Source of the DNA: an uncultured Lachnospiraceae bacterium
GTDB taxonomy: Bacteria > Bacillota > Clostridia > Lachnospirales > Lachnospiraceae
Direction of reading: 5' to 3'
Assembly (NCBI GenBank): GCA_902803745.1
Contig: CADCRB010000108.1
Location: forward strand, 1 to 6,682
DNA: 6,682 nucleotides
Position 1 is the first letter of the stretch. Each line of letters starts with the position of its first letter. The notes under the pieces were generated by a model, which was given only the letters and a program-made list of their open reading frames with translations, was not told where the DNA came from and did no database searches. Positions 1-5,494 of this stretch are shown here, in pieces. The position numbers and the translations under genes are program-made.

Positions 1-268
1 ATTCGTTTTTGCGACCTTCGGTCTTTTCACCCACGGTTTTGATAAATTTGACAAAGCCTACAAAGAAGGAATCTTTGACAGGATATTCACTACTAATCTT
101 ATCTATCAGAAACCCGAGCTTCTGGAGAGGGAATACTATGTGTCTGTGGGAATGAACAGGTACATAGCCGCTATAATAGATACTCTTAATAAAGGAGAGT
201 CACTTCAGGGGTTGATCAAGCCGGAAAAGAAAATAAAAGAAGCGGTGGATCAATATAAATCAAAATAA
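1..268 (+). CDS. prs: Ribose-phosphate pyrophosphokinase, C-terminal end (5' part outside window)
   Basis: This is the last 88 codons of a gene that begins before the window; the frame starts at base 2 and ends at TAA 266-268. The enzyme family makes PRPP from ribose-5-phosphate and ATP in the cytosol, feeding purine, pyrimidine, NAD, His and Trp synthesis. The visible part reads ATFGLFTHG, then DRIFTTNLIYQKPEL, then a segment ending in YIAAIIDTLNKGESL. This matches the last strand and helix of the PRPP synthetase phosphoribosyltransferase fold, where other members have a VTNTIP-like stretch and end in an IHNGESVSxLF-like helix. About 15 residues follow that helix, as in the longer clostridial form. 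The PRPP-binding loop and ATP site lie outside the window, so activity cannot be judged. The stop is only three bases from the stop of the convergent plsC gene. Family identification is fairly sure but rests on the C-terminus alone. Confidence 0.85.
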   Translation, partial: FVFATFGLFTHGFDKFDKAYKEGIFDRIFTTNLIYQKPELLEREYYVSVGMNRYIAAIIDTLNKGESLQGLIKPEKKIKEAVDQYKSK

Positions 269-280
269 GAGCTATTTTTT
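262..280 (+). terminator. Weak candidate terminator at the prs 3' end
   Basis: An AT-only inverted repeat, AAAATA (262-267) with TATTTT (273-278), spans the prs stop and the convergent plsC stop and runs into six T's (275-280). The stem is short and contains no G-C pair, so it would be a poor intrinsic terminator. It is listed because it is the only terminator-like structure between the two convergent genes. Confidence 0.2.
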
Positions 281-985
281 CAGTTCGTCGAGTTTGCTCT
301 GAATGGCATGCTTTACCATTGACGCTATCTCGCTTGTTTTGCAGTTTTTGTATGCTTCGTATGGAATAGGGTCCAGGAAATGAACCTGTGTAAATACCGG
401 CTGGAGACCATTCCTTCCGAAAGGAACATAGGAATCGACCAAAGCTACCGGAACGATCGGACATTTCGCCTTCAGAGCGCATTTGAAAGCACCGGCATGG
501 AACTCCTGCAGATGGTTTTCGTTGAAGGTATAGCCTCCTTCAGCAAAGAGAATATATCTTCGTCCCTGCTTTACTTCATCCGCTATACGCATTATGCCTT
601 CTACCTGTGCTCTCATATCTGTACGGTCAAGGCGGACTCCTTTAAGCAGTGTTGTGACTTCATTTGCAAGGGGAAGATGCGAGCGTTTTTCATCGATAAC
701 TATGGTGCAGGGCTTGTCATGGACGTGTATGATGCCGAGTACATCATATTTCCCCTGATGGTTGGGATAGAGCAGATATCCGCCCTCTGAAGGCAGCTTT
801 TCCTGACCGAAGCCTTTTGTATGTATGAAGGCATTTCGCATTACCTGGCTGATCATATTTTTTGCGATGCCATACCGGGTCTCTTCGTTAAATCTTTCGG
901 GATGCTGCTCGACATATACGAGACGGAAAAAATAATACACTATGAACGGCAGAGATATGCCGACTACCCAAACTAACCGTAACAT
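272..985 (-). CDS. plsC: Lysophospholipid acyltransferase (1-acylglycerol-3-phosphate acyltransferase family)
   Basis: A 237-aa PlsC/LPLAT-family enzyme. The family transfers an acyl chain to the sn-2 position of lysophosphatidic acid to make phosphatidic acid, the phospholipid precursor, at the cytoplasmic membrane. A hydrophobic segment at residues 4-22 is a likely N-terminal membrane anchor. Catalytic block I is NHQGKYD at 75-81, the HX4D motif with His76 and Asp81. Block II is VRLDR at 117-121. Block III is FAEGG at 147-151, in place of the more usual FPEGT. Block IV is PIVPVAL at 176-182. Length is normal for the family. The ATG at 985 is the most upstream start in this frame: no ATG, GTG or TTG lies between it and an upstream TAA. 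No convincing ribosome binding site precedes it. The gene is divergent from degV and convergent with prs, so it is probably transcribed alone. The family is certain; the exact acyl acceptor is inferred. Confidence 0.9.
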   Translation of the reverse strand: MLRLVWVVGISLPFIVYYFFRLVYVEQHPERFNEETRYGIAKNMISQVMRNAFIHTKGFGQEKLPSEGGYLLYPNHQGKYDVLGIIHVHDKPCTIVIDEKRSHLPLANEVTTLLKGVRLDRTDMRAQVEGIMRIADEVKQGRRYILFAEGGYTFNENHLQEFHAGAFKCALKAKCPIVPVALVDSYVPFGRNGLQPVFTQVHFLDPIPYEAYKNCKTSEIASMVKHAIQSKLDELKK

Positions 986-1050
986 ATGCGGTATGATAGC
1001 ACATAAAGTCCATAAAATCCATAATCGGTCAAAAAACGGATATTGTGTAA

Positions 1051-1079
1051 TTGAAACGCATTTTTAAAACTGATAAAAT
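1051..1079 (+). promoter_or_regulatory. Sigma-A type promoter of the degV gene
   Basis: A -35 box TTGAAA (1051-1056) lies 17 bases upstream of a -10 box TAAAAT (1074-1079), which is preceded by the extended -10 dinucleotide TG at 1071-1072. This is close to the consensus for a housekeeping promoter. Transcription should start near 1086, giving a leader of about 84 bases before the degV ATG at 1170. Confidence 0.75.
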
Positions 1080-1084
1080 TATCA
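1071..1084. promoter_or_regulatory. Perfect dyad over the degV -10 box, possible operator
   Basis: TGATAA (1071-1076) and TTATCA (1079-1084) are perfect inverted repeats separated by AA and cover the whole -10 box. A repressor bound here would block the promoter. The dyad is AT-rich and does not extend outward, so it may be chance. It does not resemble the FapR operator as I know it. The similar -10 region at 3091 lacks this symmetry. Confidence 0.3.
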
Positions 1085-1095
1085 AAGTGATACAT

Positions 1096-1145
1096 GGTCA
1101 CAGGCTGTCAGAGTTTTCAGGCGATCGACAGTATCCTGCGTGACC
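1096..1145 (+). promoter_or_regulatory. Long imperfect hairpin in the degV mRNA leader
   Basis: Three nested paired blocks are visible: GGTCA (1096-1100) with TGACC (1141-1145), CAGG (1101-1104) with CCTG (1135-1138), and CTGTC (1105-1109) with GACAG (1127-1131). Small bulges lie at 1139-1140 and 1132-1134, and the apical loop is 1110-1126. That makes 14 pairs within a 50-base element. No T-run follows, so it is not a terminator. It ends about 15 bases before the ribosome binding site. It could act on mRNA stability or translation, or as a protein-binding site; I do not recognise it as a known riboswitch class. Confidence 0.45.
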
Positions 1146-1169
1146 GAATAATAACCGTCAGGGGGAGAG

Positions 1170-2060
1170 ATGGGAGAATATATACTAAGCTGCTGCTCTA
1201 CAGCTGATATTACAAAAGAGCATTTTGAAAAGAGAGACATTAAATATATCTGCTTTCATTACGAGATTGATGGTAAGGACTACCTGGATGATCTTGGATA
1301 CAGTATGGACTTCCATGAGTTTTATAAGAAGATGGCAGAGGGTGCCATAACAAAGACTTCTCAGATCAACGTGGATGAATTTGTTAATTATTTTGAGCCC
1401 TTTCTTAAAGAAGGAAAGGATATAATACATCTGAGCCTGTCGTCAGGGATATCCGGAGTTGTGAATTCTGCTATGATAGCCCGTGATGATCTGCAGGATA
1501 AGTACCCTGACAGGAAGATATATATAATAGATTCGCTTGCGGCTTCGGCGGGATATGGTCTTCTTATGGACATTCTTGCGGATATGAGAGATGAAGGCAG
1601 GTCTATTGATGAACTAAAAGATTATGTCGAAAAGAACAGACTGTATATACATCATTGGTTCTTCACAACGGATCTGAAATATCTAGTCCGTGGCGGAAGA
1701 GTGAAGAAAACAGCCGGCTTCGTAGGCAATCTTCTAAATATCTGTCCGCTTCTTAATGTAAACAAGGATGGCCAGCTTATACCGAGAGAGAAGATACGCA
1801 CCTCAAAGAAGGTCATAAAAAGAGCCGTGGAAATGATGAAGGAGCATGCCCAGAACGGGACAGATTACGACGGCAAGTGTTATATCTCACAGTCAGACTG
1901 TATGGATCTGGCACTATCCGAGGTTTCGCTGATAGAAGAGGCTTTTCCCAAGCTAAAGGGCAAAGTAGAGATAAGCTATATTGGTACTACCATAGGAAGT
2001 CATACAGGACCCGGTACCGTTGCGCTTTTCTTCGTAGGTAAGGATGAGAGGACTGAGTAG
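1170..2060 (+). CDS. DegV family protein (FakB-type fatty-acid-binding protein)
   Basis: A 296-aa cytosolic protein of the DegV family. Characterised members (FakB) hold a fatty acid inside the protein and present it to the kinase FakA, giving acyl-phosphate for phospholipid synthesis by PlsX/PlsY/PlsC. Family signatures in order are TSQ at 63-65, SLSSGISG at 89-96, IIDS at 119-122, DLKYLVRGGR at 168-177, the PLLNVNKDG segment at 193-201, and the C-terminal GSHTGPGT at 276-283 that helps bind the carboxylate. Length is typical. The start ATG is supported by AGGGGGAG at 1160-1167 just upstream. A strong promoter and a structured leader precede it. No fakA is in the window. The gene is divergent from plsC, which fits a lipid role, and ends nine bases before the convergent prmA stop. 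The family is certain; fatty-acid specificity cannot be read from the sequence. Confidence 0.92.
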   Translation: MGEYILSCCSTADITKEHFEKRDIKYICFHYEIDGKDYLDDLGYSMDFHEFYKKMAEGAITKTSQINVDEFVNYFEPFLKEGKDIIHLSLSSGISGVVNSAMIARDDLQDKYPDRKIYIIDSLAASAGYGLLMDILADMRDEGRSIDELKDYVEKNRLYIHHWFFTTDLKYLVRGGRVKKTAGFVGNLLNICPLLNVNKDGQLIPREKIRTSKKVIKRAVEMMKEHAQNGTDYDGKCYISQSDCMDLALSEVSLIEEAFPKLKGKVEISYIGTTIGSHTGPGTVALFFVGKDERTE

Positions 2061-2069
2061 CAGGATTTT

Positions 2070-3044
2070 TCAGGCTTTTGCAGTTATAGCGCACCACTCG
2101 CCCAGCACTTTTTCATCAATAATATCAAATCCGTTTTCTGTAAGCGCCTGCCTCACTGCGGGCGCTTTTTCAGTCAGTATTCCGGAGTAGATCACTGTGC
2201 CTTCCTTTCGAACAAGATCTTTCATTACCGGTGTCAATGGAATAAGCACTGTCGGCAGAATATTTGCGACAACTATATCATAATTTCCTCCTATATCATC
2301 CCTTACAGAAGGATCTGATACAAGATCACCCATGACAAGTCTGAAAGGAGAGTTCGACAGGCCGTTCTTTTCGAAATTTTCCTTGACGGCGGGGATGGCA
2401 TTTTTATCAAGCTCTGTGGCGGCGATACTGCCTGCTCCCATCATAAAAGCAGCCATTGATAGGATCCCGGAGCCAGTCCCTATATCCAGCACCCGGCATC
2501 CGTCGGTCACATATTCTGACAGATCAATGATGCAAAGCTTCGTGGTTTCATGGGCTCCTGTACCGAAAGCCGTCCCCGGATCAATGTGTATGAGTATGTC
2601 GCTCGATCCGGAGATCTCCGGAGCCTCCTCCCAGGATGGTACGATACCAAGCTTTCTTCCGGCAAAAAGATCTATGGAAAATGCATGAAAATACTGTTTC
2701 CAAGAGTTAATATAATCCTCATCCTTAAGATCTGAGGAGGAGATATTAAGCGTTCCGCATGGGACCTCTATAAAGGCGCGCATGTCTTCAAGTGAAAGTC
2801 TGACATCTTTTAGAATGGTTCCTTTATCATCATCTTCGGAAAGATAAAATGAAATAAGTGCGATCCCTTCAGGGATATTCGGATCTGTCGGAACTTCATC
2901 AACAAAGATCTCATCAAGCTCTTCCCTGGTCCAGGGTTTTGAATCAGCAATCTCAAGTCCTTCTATACCGCAGTCAGCCAGTACGGAGGATACGATATCC
3001 TCAGCCTCAACAGTGGTTTCTATGGTGAATTTTGTGTATATCAT
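2070..3044 (-). CDS. prmA: Ribosomal protein L11 methyltransferase
   Basis: A 324-aa PrmA-type SAM-dependent methyltransferase, which trimethylates lysines and the N-terminus of ribosomal protein L11. Residues 1-100 form the L11-recognition domain, starting with the strand IYTKFTIETT. The catalytic domain carries the family signature DPGTAFGTGAHETT at 155-168, SAM motif I VLDIGTGSG at 185-193, an acidic ribose-binding position in TELD at 210-213, and the motif IV equivalent VANIL at 259-263. It ends in the usual GEWCAITAKA. The frame extends seven codons upstream to a TTG at 3065, but that TTG would lie about five bases from the predicted transcript start. The ATG at 3044 has GGAG at 3050-3053 with 5-base spacing and gives the usual family N-terminus, so ATG 3044 is chosen. 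In many Firmicutes prmA sits with dnaJ and rsmE; here it stands alone. Confidence 0.93.
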   Translation of the reverse strand: MIYTKFTIETTVEAEDIVSSVLADCGIEGLEIADSKPWTREELDEIFVDEVPTDPNIPEGIALISFYLSEDDDKGTILKDVRLSLEDMRAFIEVPCGTLNISSSDLKDEDYINSWKQYFHAFSIDLFAGRKLGIVPSWEEAPEISGSSDILIHIDPGTAFGTGAHETTKLCIIDLSEYVTDGCRVLDIGTGSGILSMAAFMMGAGSIAATELDKNAIPAVKENFEKNGLSNSPFRLVMGDLVSDPSVRDDIGGNYDIVVANILPTVLIPLTPVMKDLVRKEGTVIYSGILTEKAPAVRQALTENGFDIIDEKVLGEWCAITAKA

Positions 3045-3049
3045 AAGCG

Positions 3050-3053
3050 CTCC
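3050..3053 (-). promoter_or_regulatory. Ribosome binding site fixing the prmA start
   Basis: Reading the minus strand, GGAG lies five bases upstream of ATG 3044. The alternative TTG start at 3065 has no comparable site. This is the main reason for choosing the shorter prmA. Confidence 0.65.
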
Positions 3054-3070
3054 AAGTCCTTTCAAAACTG

Positions 3071-3099
3071 TTTTAATTATCCTCTGAATATGATAAAAT
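3071..3099 (+). promoter_or_regulatory. Extended -10 promoter of the 135-aa gene and probably the punA-mtnA-mtaD cluster
   Basis: TGATAAAAT at 3091-3099 is an extended -10 element (TG, one base, TAAAAT), identical over nine bases to the degV -10 region at 1071-1079. The -35 position 17 bases upstream is a weak TTTTAA (3071-3076), for which the extended -10 may compensate. The start would fall near 3106, leaving a leader of about 24 bases, too short for a riboswitch. Confidence 0.55.
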
Positions 3100-3104
3100 T
3101 ACAA
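3076..3104 (-). promoter_or_regulatory. Promoter of prmA, overlapping the divergent promoter
   Basis: On the minus strand, TTGTAA (3104-3099) and GATAAT (3081-3076) are separated by 17 bases. The -10 matches the consensus in five of six positions and the -35 in four of six. Transcription would start near 3070, giving a leader of about 25 bases to ATG 3044. The -35 box shares bases with, and the spacer covers, the -10 region of the plus-strand promoter. Confidence 0.6.
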
Positions 3105-3119
3105 GGCTTAGACACGCAT

Positions 3120-3124
3120 GGAGG
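3120..3124 (+). promoter_or_regulatory. Ribosome binding site fixing the start of the 135-aa gene
   Basis: GGAGG sits five bases before ATG 3130. The frame also has an ATG at 3118, but this overlaps the GGAGG itself and has no site of its own, so the longer reading (four more residues) is unlikely. Confidence 0.8.
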
Positions 3125-3129
3125 TAATT

Positions 3130-3537
3130 ATGGATTCGAATGATATAGAACTTTTTTCCACAGTGGATTTCAAGGCCAAGGATAAGGTAGTATCCGCGCT
3201 TGTGAGACACAGGGTATCCTATCTCGAAAGATGGGAAAAGATACCTATTTTTAAGCGCCGGGAATTTGGAGGCGCCAAGGAACTCTGTGTTATATACGTT
3301 AACGGCAATCAGTATAAAAAAGCAAAAAAGATACTTGATGAATTCTCTGCTGCATATGCTGATGAAAGAAAGGAAAAACGCAGGAAGAGAAAGGCAGAGA
3401 TGGCTGCTAAAGCCGAAGAGGAACGTCTGGCTGCCGAGGAAGAGGATATTGAAGAAGAGGATATTCCGGATATTTCTTCCAATAAAAATGATGATTTTGA
3501 TGGGTTCTATGCAGATGATGACATCGATACTTTCTGA
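3130..3537 (+). CDS. Conserved-looking hypothetical protein with charged C-terminal tail (135 aa)
   Basis: I do not recognise the function. Three parts can be seen. Residues 1-75 look like a small compact alpha/beta domain: a strand (IELFSTV), a helix (DKVVSALVRHRVSY), a basic stretch with Trp35 and KRRE at 42-45, a strand (ELCVIYV), and a helix (QYKKAKKILDEF). The pattern vaguely resembles the small DUF2007-like or ferredoxin-like folds, but that is only a guess. Residues 76-100 are a very basic helix, possibly a short coiled coil (ERKEKRRKRKAE), and 101-135 are strongly acidic (EEEDIEEEDI, then DDFDGFYADDDID) and probably disordered. No signal peptide or membrane segment is seen, so it should be cytosolic. 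A good ribosome binding site and promoter support it as a real gene. It lies 47 bases upstream of punA on the same strand with no terminator between, so it may be cotranscribed with the salvage cluster. Confidence 0.8.
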   Translation: MDSNDIELFSTVDFKAKDKVVSALVRHRVSYLERWEKIPIFKRREFGGAKELCVIYVNGNQYKKAKKILDEFSAAYADERKEKRRKRKAEMAAKAEEERLAAEEEDIEEEDIPDISSNKNDDFDGFYADDDIDTF

Positions 3538-3552
3538 GGCCGGTATTCTTAA

Positions 3553-3558
3553 TATAAC
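3553..3558 (+). promoter_or_regulatory. Possible internal -10 box upstream of punA
   Basis: TATAAC matches the -10 consensus in five of six positions and lies 27 bases before the punA ATG. No good -35 box is present at 16-18 bases upstream (CTTTCT region). It could allow punA-mtnA-mtaD to be transcribed apart from the upstream small gene, but the support is thin. Confidence 0.22.
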
Positions 3559-3584
3559 TCAATATCATTAAGGAGGATACAAAT

Positions 3585-4406
3585 ATGGACGCAAGATACG
3601 AGAAGCTTATGAAGTGCCTTGATTATGTGAGGAGCAAGACTGATTTTAAGCCTGAGATAGCGCTGATCTTAGGATCGGGACTCGGAGATTACGCAAAAAA
3701 TATGGAAGTGGAATGCGAGATATCCTACAGTGATATTCCAGGTTTTCCTGTGTCCACCGCGCCCGGACATGACGGACGCTTTATTTTCGGTACAGTTGCC
3801 GGAAGGAAGCTTGTATGTATGAAAGGAAGGGTACATTATTATGAGGGCTATGATATTTCGGATGTAGTTCTTCCAACCAGACTGATGAAGCTTCTCGGTG
3901 CAGATATTCTCTTTCTTACCAATGCTTCCGGAGGGATCAGAGAAGATTTTAATCCCGGAGATTTCATGCTGCTGAAAGATCATATTTCAGTCTTTGCGCC
4001 CAATCCACTGATCGGTCCGAATATTGATGAGCTTGGCGTACGCTTTCCTGATATGTCACATGTATATGATGAAGAGCTGAGGAACAAAATAAAAGATGCT
4101 GCTGCCGAGCTGTCTATCGATCTGAAAGAGGGTATATACGTTCAGCTTACGGGACCGTCATATGAATCTCCTGAAGAGATACAGATGTTAAAGAAACTTG
4201 GTGCAGATGCAGTCGGCATGAGCACTGTTGTTGAGGCTATTGCAGGCAATCATATGGGCTTCAGGATATGCTGTATATCCTGTGTCTGTAATCTCGCTGC
4301 GGGAATAGCGGATCATGAGCTTACGAGTGAGGAAGTGATTGAGGCAGGAAAGAAGGCGGCACCTTTGTTTGAAAAGCTTGTTACCAGAGCCATTGAGGTA
4401 TTTTAG
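3585..4406 (+). CDS. punA: Purine nucleoside phosphorylase, trimeric PNP/MTAP family (possibly acting on 5'-methylthioinosine)
   Basis: A 273-aa enzyme of the trimeric PNP family, which splits 6-oxopurine nucleosides with phosphate to base plus ribose-1-phosphate in the cytosol. Motifs are the phosphate loop GSGLG at 30-34, GRVHYYEGY at 81-89 (His84, Tyr86), TNASGGI at 112-118, GPSYESPEEI at 190-199 with base-contacting Glu194, VGMST at 210-214, and CNLAAG at 235-240 with Asn236. Asn at that position marks 6-oxopurine (inosine/guanosine) preference; MTA phosphorylases have Asp. The odd point is LTSEEV at 246-251: bacterial and mammalian PNPs usually have His before the acidic residues (LSHDEV-like), contacting the ribose 5'-OH, but here it is Ser248. 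AGGAGG at 3571-3576 supports the start. The stop codon abuts the mtnA ATG, so the genes are surely cotranscribed. Given its neighbours, 5'-methylthioinosine or 5'-deoxyinosine is a plausible substrate (inference). Confidence 0.92.
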   Translation: MDARYEKLMKCLDYVRSKTDFKPEIALILGSGLGDYAKNMEVECEISYSDIPGFPVSTAPGHDGRFIFGTVAGRKLVCMKGRVHYYEGYDISDVVLPTRLMKLLGADILFLTNASGGIREDFNPGDFMLLKDHISVFAPNPLIGPNIDELGVRFPDMSHVYDEELRNKIKDAAAELSIDLKEGIYVQLTGPSYESPEEIQMLKKLGADAVGMSTVVEAIAGNHMGFRICCISCVCNLAAGIADHELTSEEVIEAGKKAAPLFEKLVTRAIEVF

Positions 4407-5492
4407 ATGTCACTTACGTACAGGGGAACAGATCCGGTAAGGCTTTCGGATGACAGGAAAAGTATCATAGCGATCGACCAGACAAAGCTTCCGGGTGAGG
4501 TAGATTATATCGAGATCAAAACACTTGATGAGATGTATGATGCAATAAAATCTCTGGCTGTGCGGGGAGCAGCCTGTATAGGAATCTTTGCCGGGTACTG
4601 TATGGCTTTACTGGCCGGGACATACAAGGATCAGGACTCTGACAGCTTTTATGAAAAGCTGAAGAAAGACGGAGATTACCTGAATTCTTCAAGACCTACA
4701 GCTGTTAATCTTTCATGGGCCATCGAGCGGCAGCTTGCACTTGTTGATACAGCTGTAAAGTCGGGTATTTCGACGGACCGGATTGTTGATCGCCTTTATT
4801 CCGAAGCGGTTGCCATCCATGAAGAAGACATCCTTATGTGTATGAAGATTGCTGAGCAGGGGCTGTCACTTTTGAATGACGGAGACGGGATCCTTACTCA
4901 CTGCAATGCGGGAGCGCTTGCTACGAGCAGATACGGTACCGGTCTGGGACCGATACTCCTCGGAAGAGAGAGGGGATATAATTTTCATGTATACTCTGAT
5001 GAGACAAGACCTTTGCTCCAGGGGGCGAGACTTACTGCTTTTGAGCTTGTAAATGCTGGTGTCGACGAGACTGTCATCTGCGACAACATGGCAGCCCTTC
5101 TTATGAAACAGGGCAAGATACAGGCTGTGCTTGTAGGCTGTGACAGGATCGCAGCAAACGGAGACGTTGCAAACAAGATAGGAACATCCGGTGTCGCAAT
5201 AATTGCAAAGTATTACGGTGTCCCTTTCTATGTTCTGGGACCATATTCCACCATTGATATGAATACTGCCAAGGGTGATGATATTGAGATCGAGTTCAGA
5301 GATCCTGATGAGATAAGATCACTCTGGTATGAAAAGCCAATGGCTCCGAAAGGAGCGGGATTTTTTAATCCTGCATTTGATGTAACTGATCATTCGCTTA
5401 TTACAGCTATCATCACTGACAGGGGAGTTCTCCGTCCGCCATATGATAAGAGCATAAACGGAGCGATGAGCGGTAAGAACAGGGGGAGATAA
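4407..5492 (+). CDS. mtnA: S-methyl-5-thioribose-1-phosphate isomerase
   Basis: A 361-aa MtnA, which converts 5-methylthioribose-1-phosphate to 5-methylthioribulose-1-phosphate; it belongs to the eIF2B-alpha-like fold and is cytosolic. Diagnostic blocks are VRGAACIG at 52-59 (usually RGAPAIG), SRPTAVN at 95-101, THCNAGALAT at 164-173 with catalytic Cys166, DETRPLLQGARLTA at 198-211, and VGCDRIAANGD at 243-253 with catalytic Asp246. NKIGTSG at 256-262 and NPAFDVT at 321-327 follow. Length is usual for MtnA, and the catalytic Cys/Asp pair separates it from translation factor eIF2B subunits. The ATG directly follows the punA stop with no gap; GAGG at 4395-4398 inside the end of punA is a likely binding site. 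Its substrate would come from the upstream phosphorylase. Related MtnA enzymes also isomerise 5-deoxyribose-1-phosphate, so both sugars are possible. Confidence 0.95.
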   Translation: MSLTYRGTDPVRLSDDRKSIIAIDQTKLPGEVDYIEIKTLDEMYDAIKSLAVRGAACIGIFAGYCMALLAGTYKDQDSDSFYEKLKKDGDYLNSSRPTAVNLSWAIERQLALVDTAVKSGISTDRIVDRLYSEAVAIHEEDILMCMKIAEQGLSLLNDGDGILTHCNAGALATSRYGTGLGPILLGRERGYNFHVYSDETRPLLQGARLTAFELVNAGVDETVICDNMAALLMKQGKIQAVLVGCDRIAANGDVANKIGTSGVAIIAKYYGVPFYVLGPYSTIDMNTAKGDDIEIEFRDPDEIRSLWYEKPMAPKGAGFFNPAFDVTDHSLITAIITDRGVLRPPYDKSINGAMSGKNRGR

Positions 5493-5494
5493 TG
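5481..5494 (+). promoter_or_regulatory. mtnA-mtaD junction: ribosome binding site and TAATG overlap
   Basis: AGGGGGAG (5481-5488) lies within the last mtnA codons. The mtnA stop TAA (5490-5492) shares its last A with the mtaD ATG (5492-5494). This arrangement usually means translational coupling and fixes the mtaD start. The same AGGGGGAG motif precedes degV. Confidence 0.75.

Noticed and set aside
380..790. Plus-strand open frame of 136 codons inside plsC
   Set aside because: It is antisense to a gene with clear PlsC motifs, has no ribosome binding site, and its translation has no recognisable domain.
1086..1169. degV leader as a tRNA or known riboswitch
   Set aside because: No cloverleaf, CCA end or T-loop sequence is present, and the hairpin does not match a riboswitch core that I recognise.
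2332..2688. Plus-strand open frame of 118 codons inside prmA
   Set aside because: It lies antisense to the conserved SAM-binding core of prmA and has no supporting start signals; a shadow of the real gene.
3045..3065. TTG at 3065 as start of prmA
   Set aside because: It is almost at the predicted transcription start, has no good ribosome binding site, and adds seven residues not expected in PrmA; ATG 3044 has GGAG at good spacing.
3118..3129. Upstream ATG (3118) as start of the 135-aa gene
   Set aside because: It overlaps the GGAGG site that serves ATG 3130 and lacks a binding site of its own.
3266..3571. Second plus-strand frame overlapping the 135-aa gene
   Set aside because: Its translation is Met/Lys/Arg-rich with low-complexity character expected from the shifted frame of an acidic, A-rich gene, and no ribosome binding site precedes it.
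3538..3584. SAM-type riboswitch or terminator ahead of punA
   Set aside because: The 47-base gap is too short for a SAM riboswitch, and only a weak AT-rich inverted repeat is present without a T-run.
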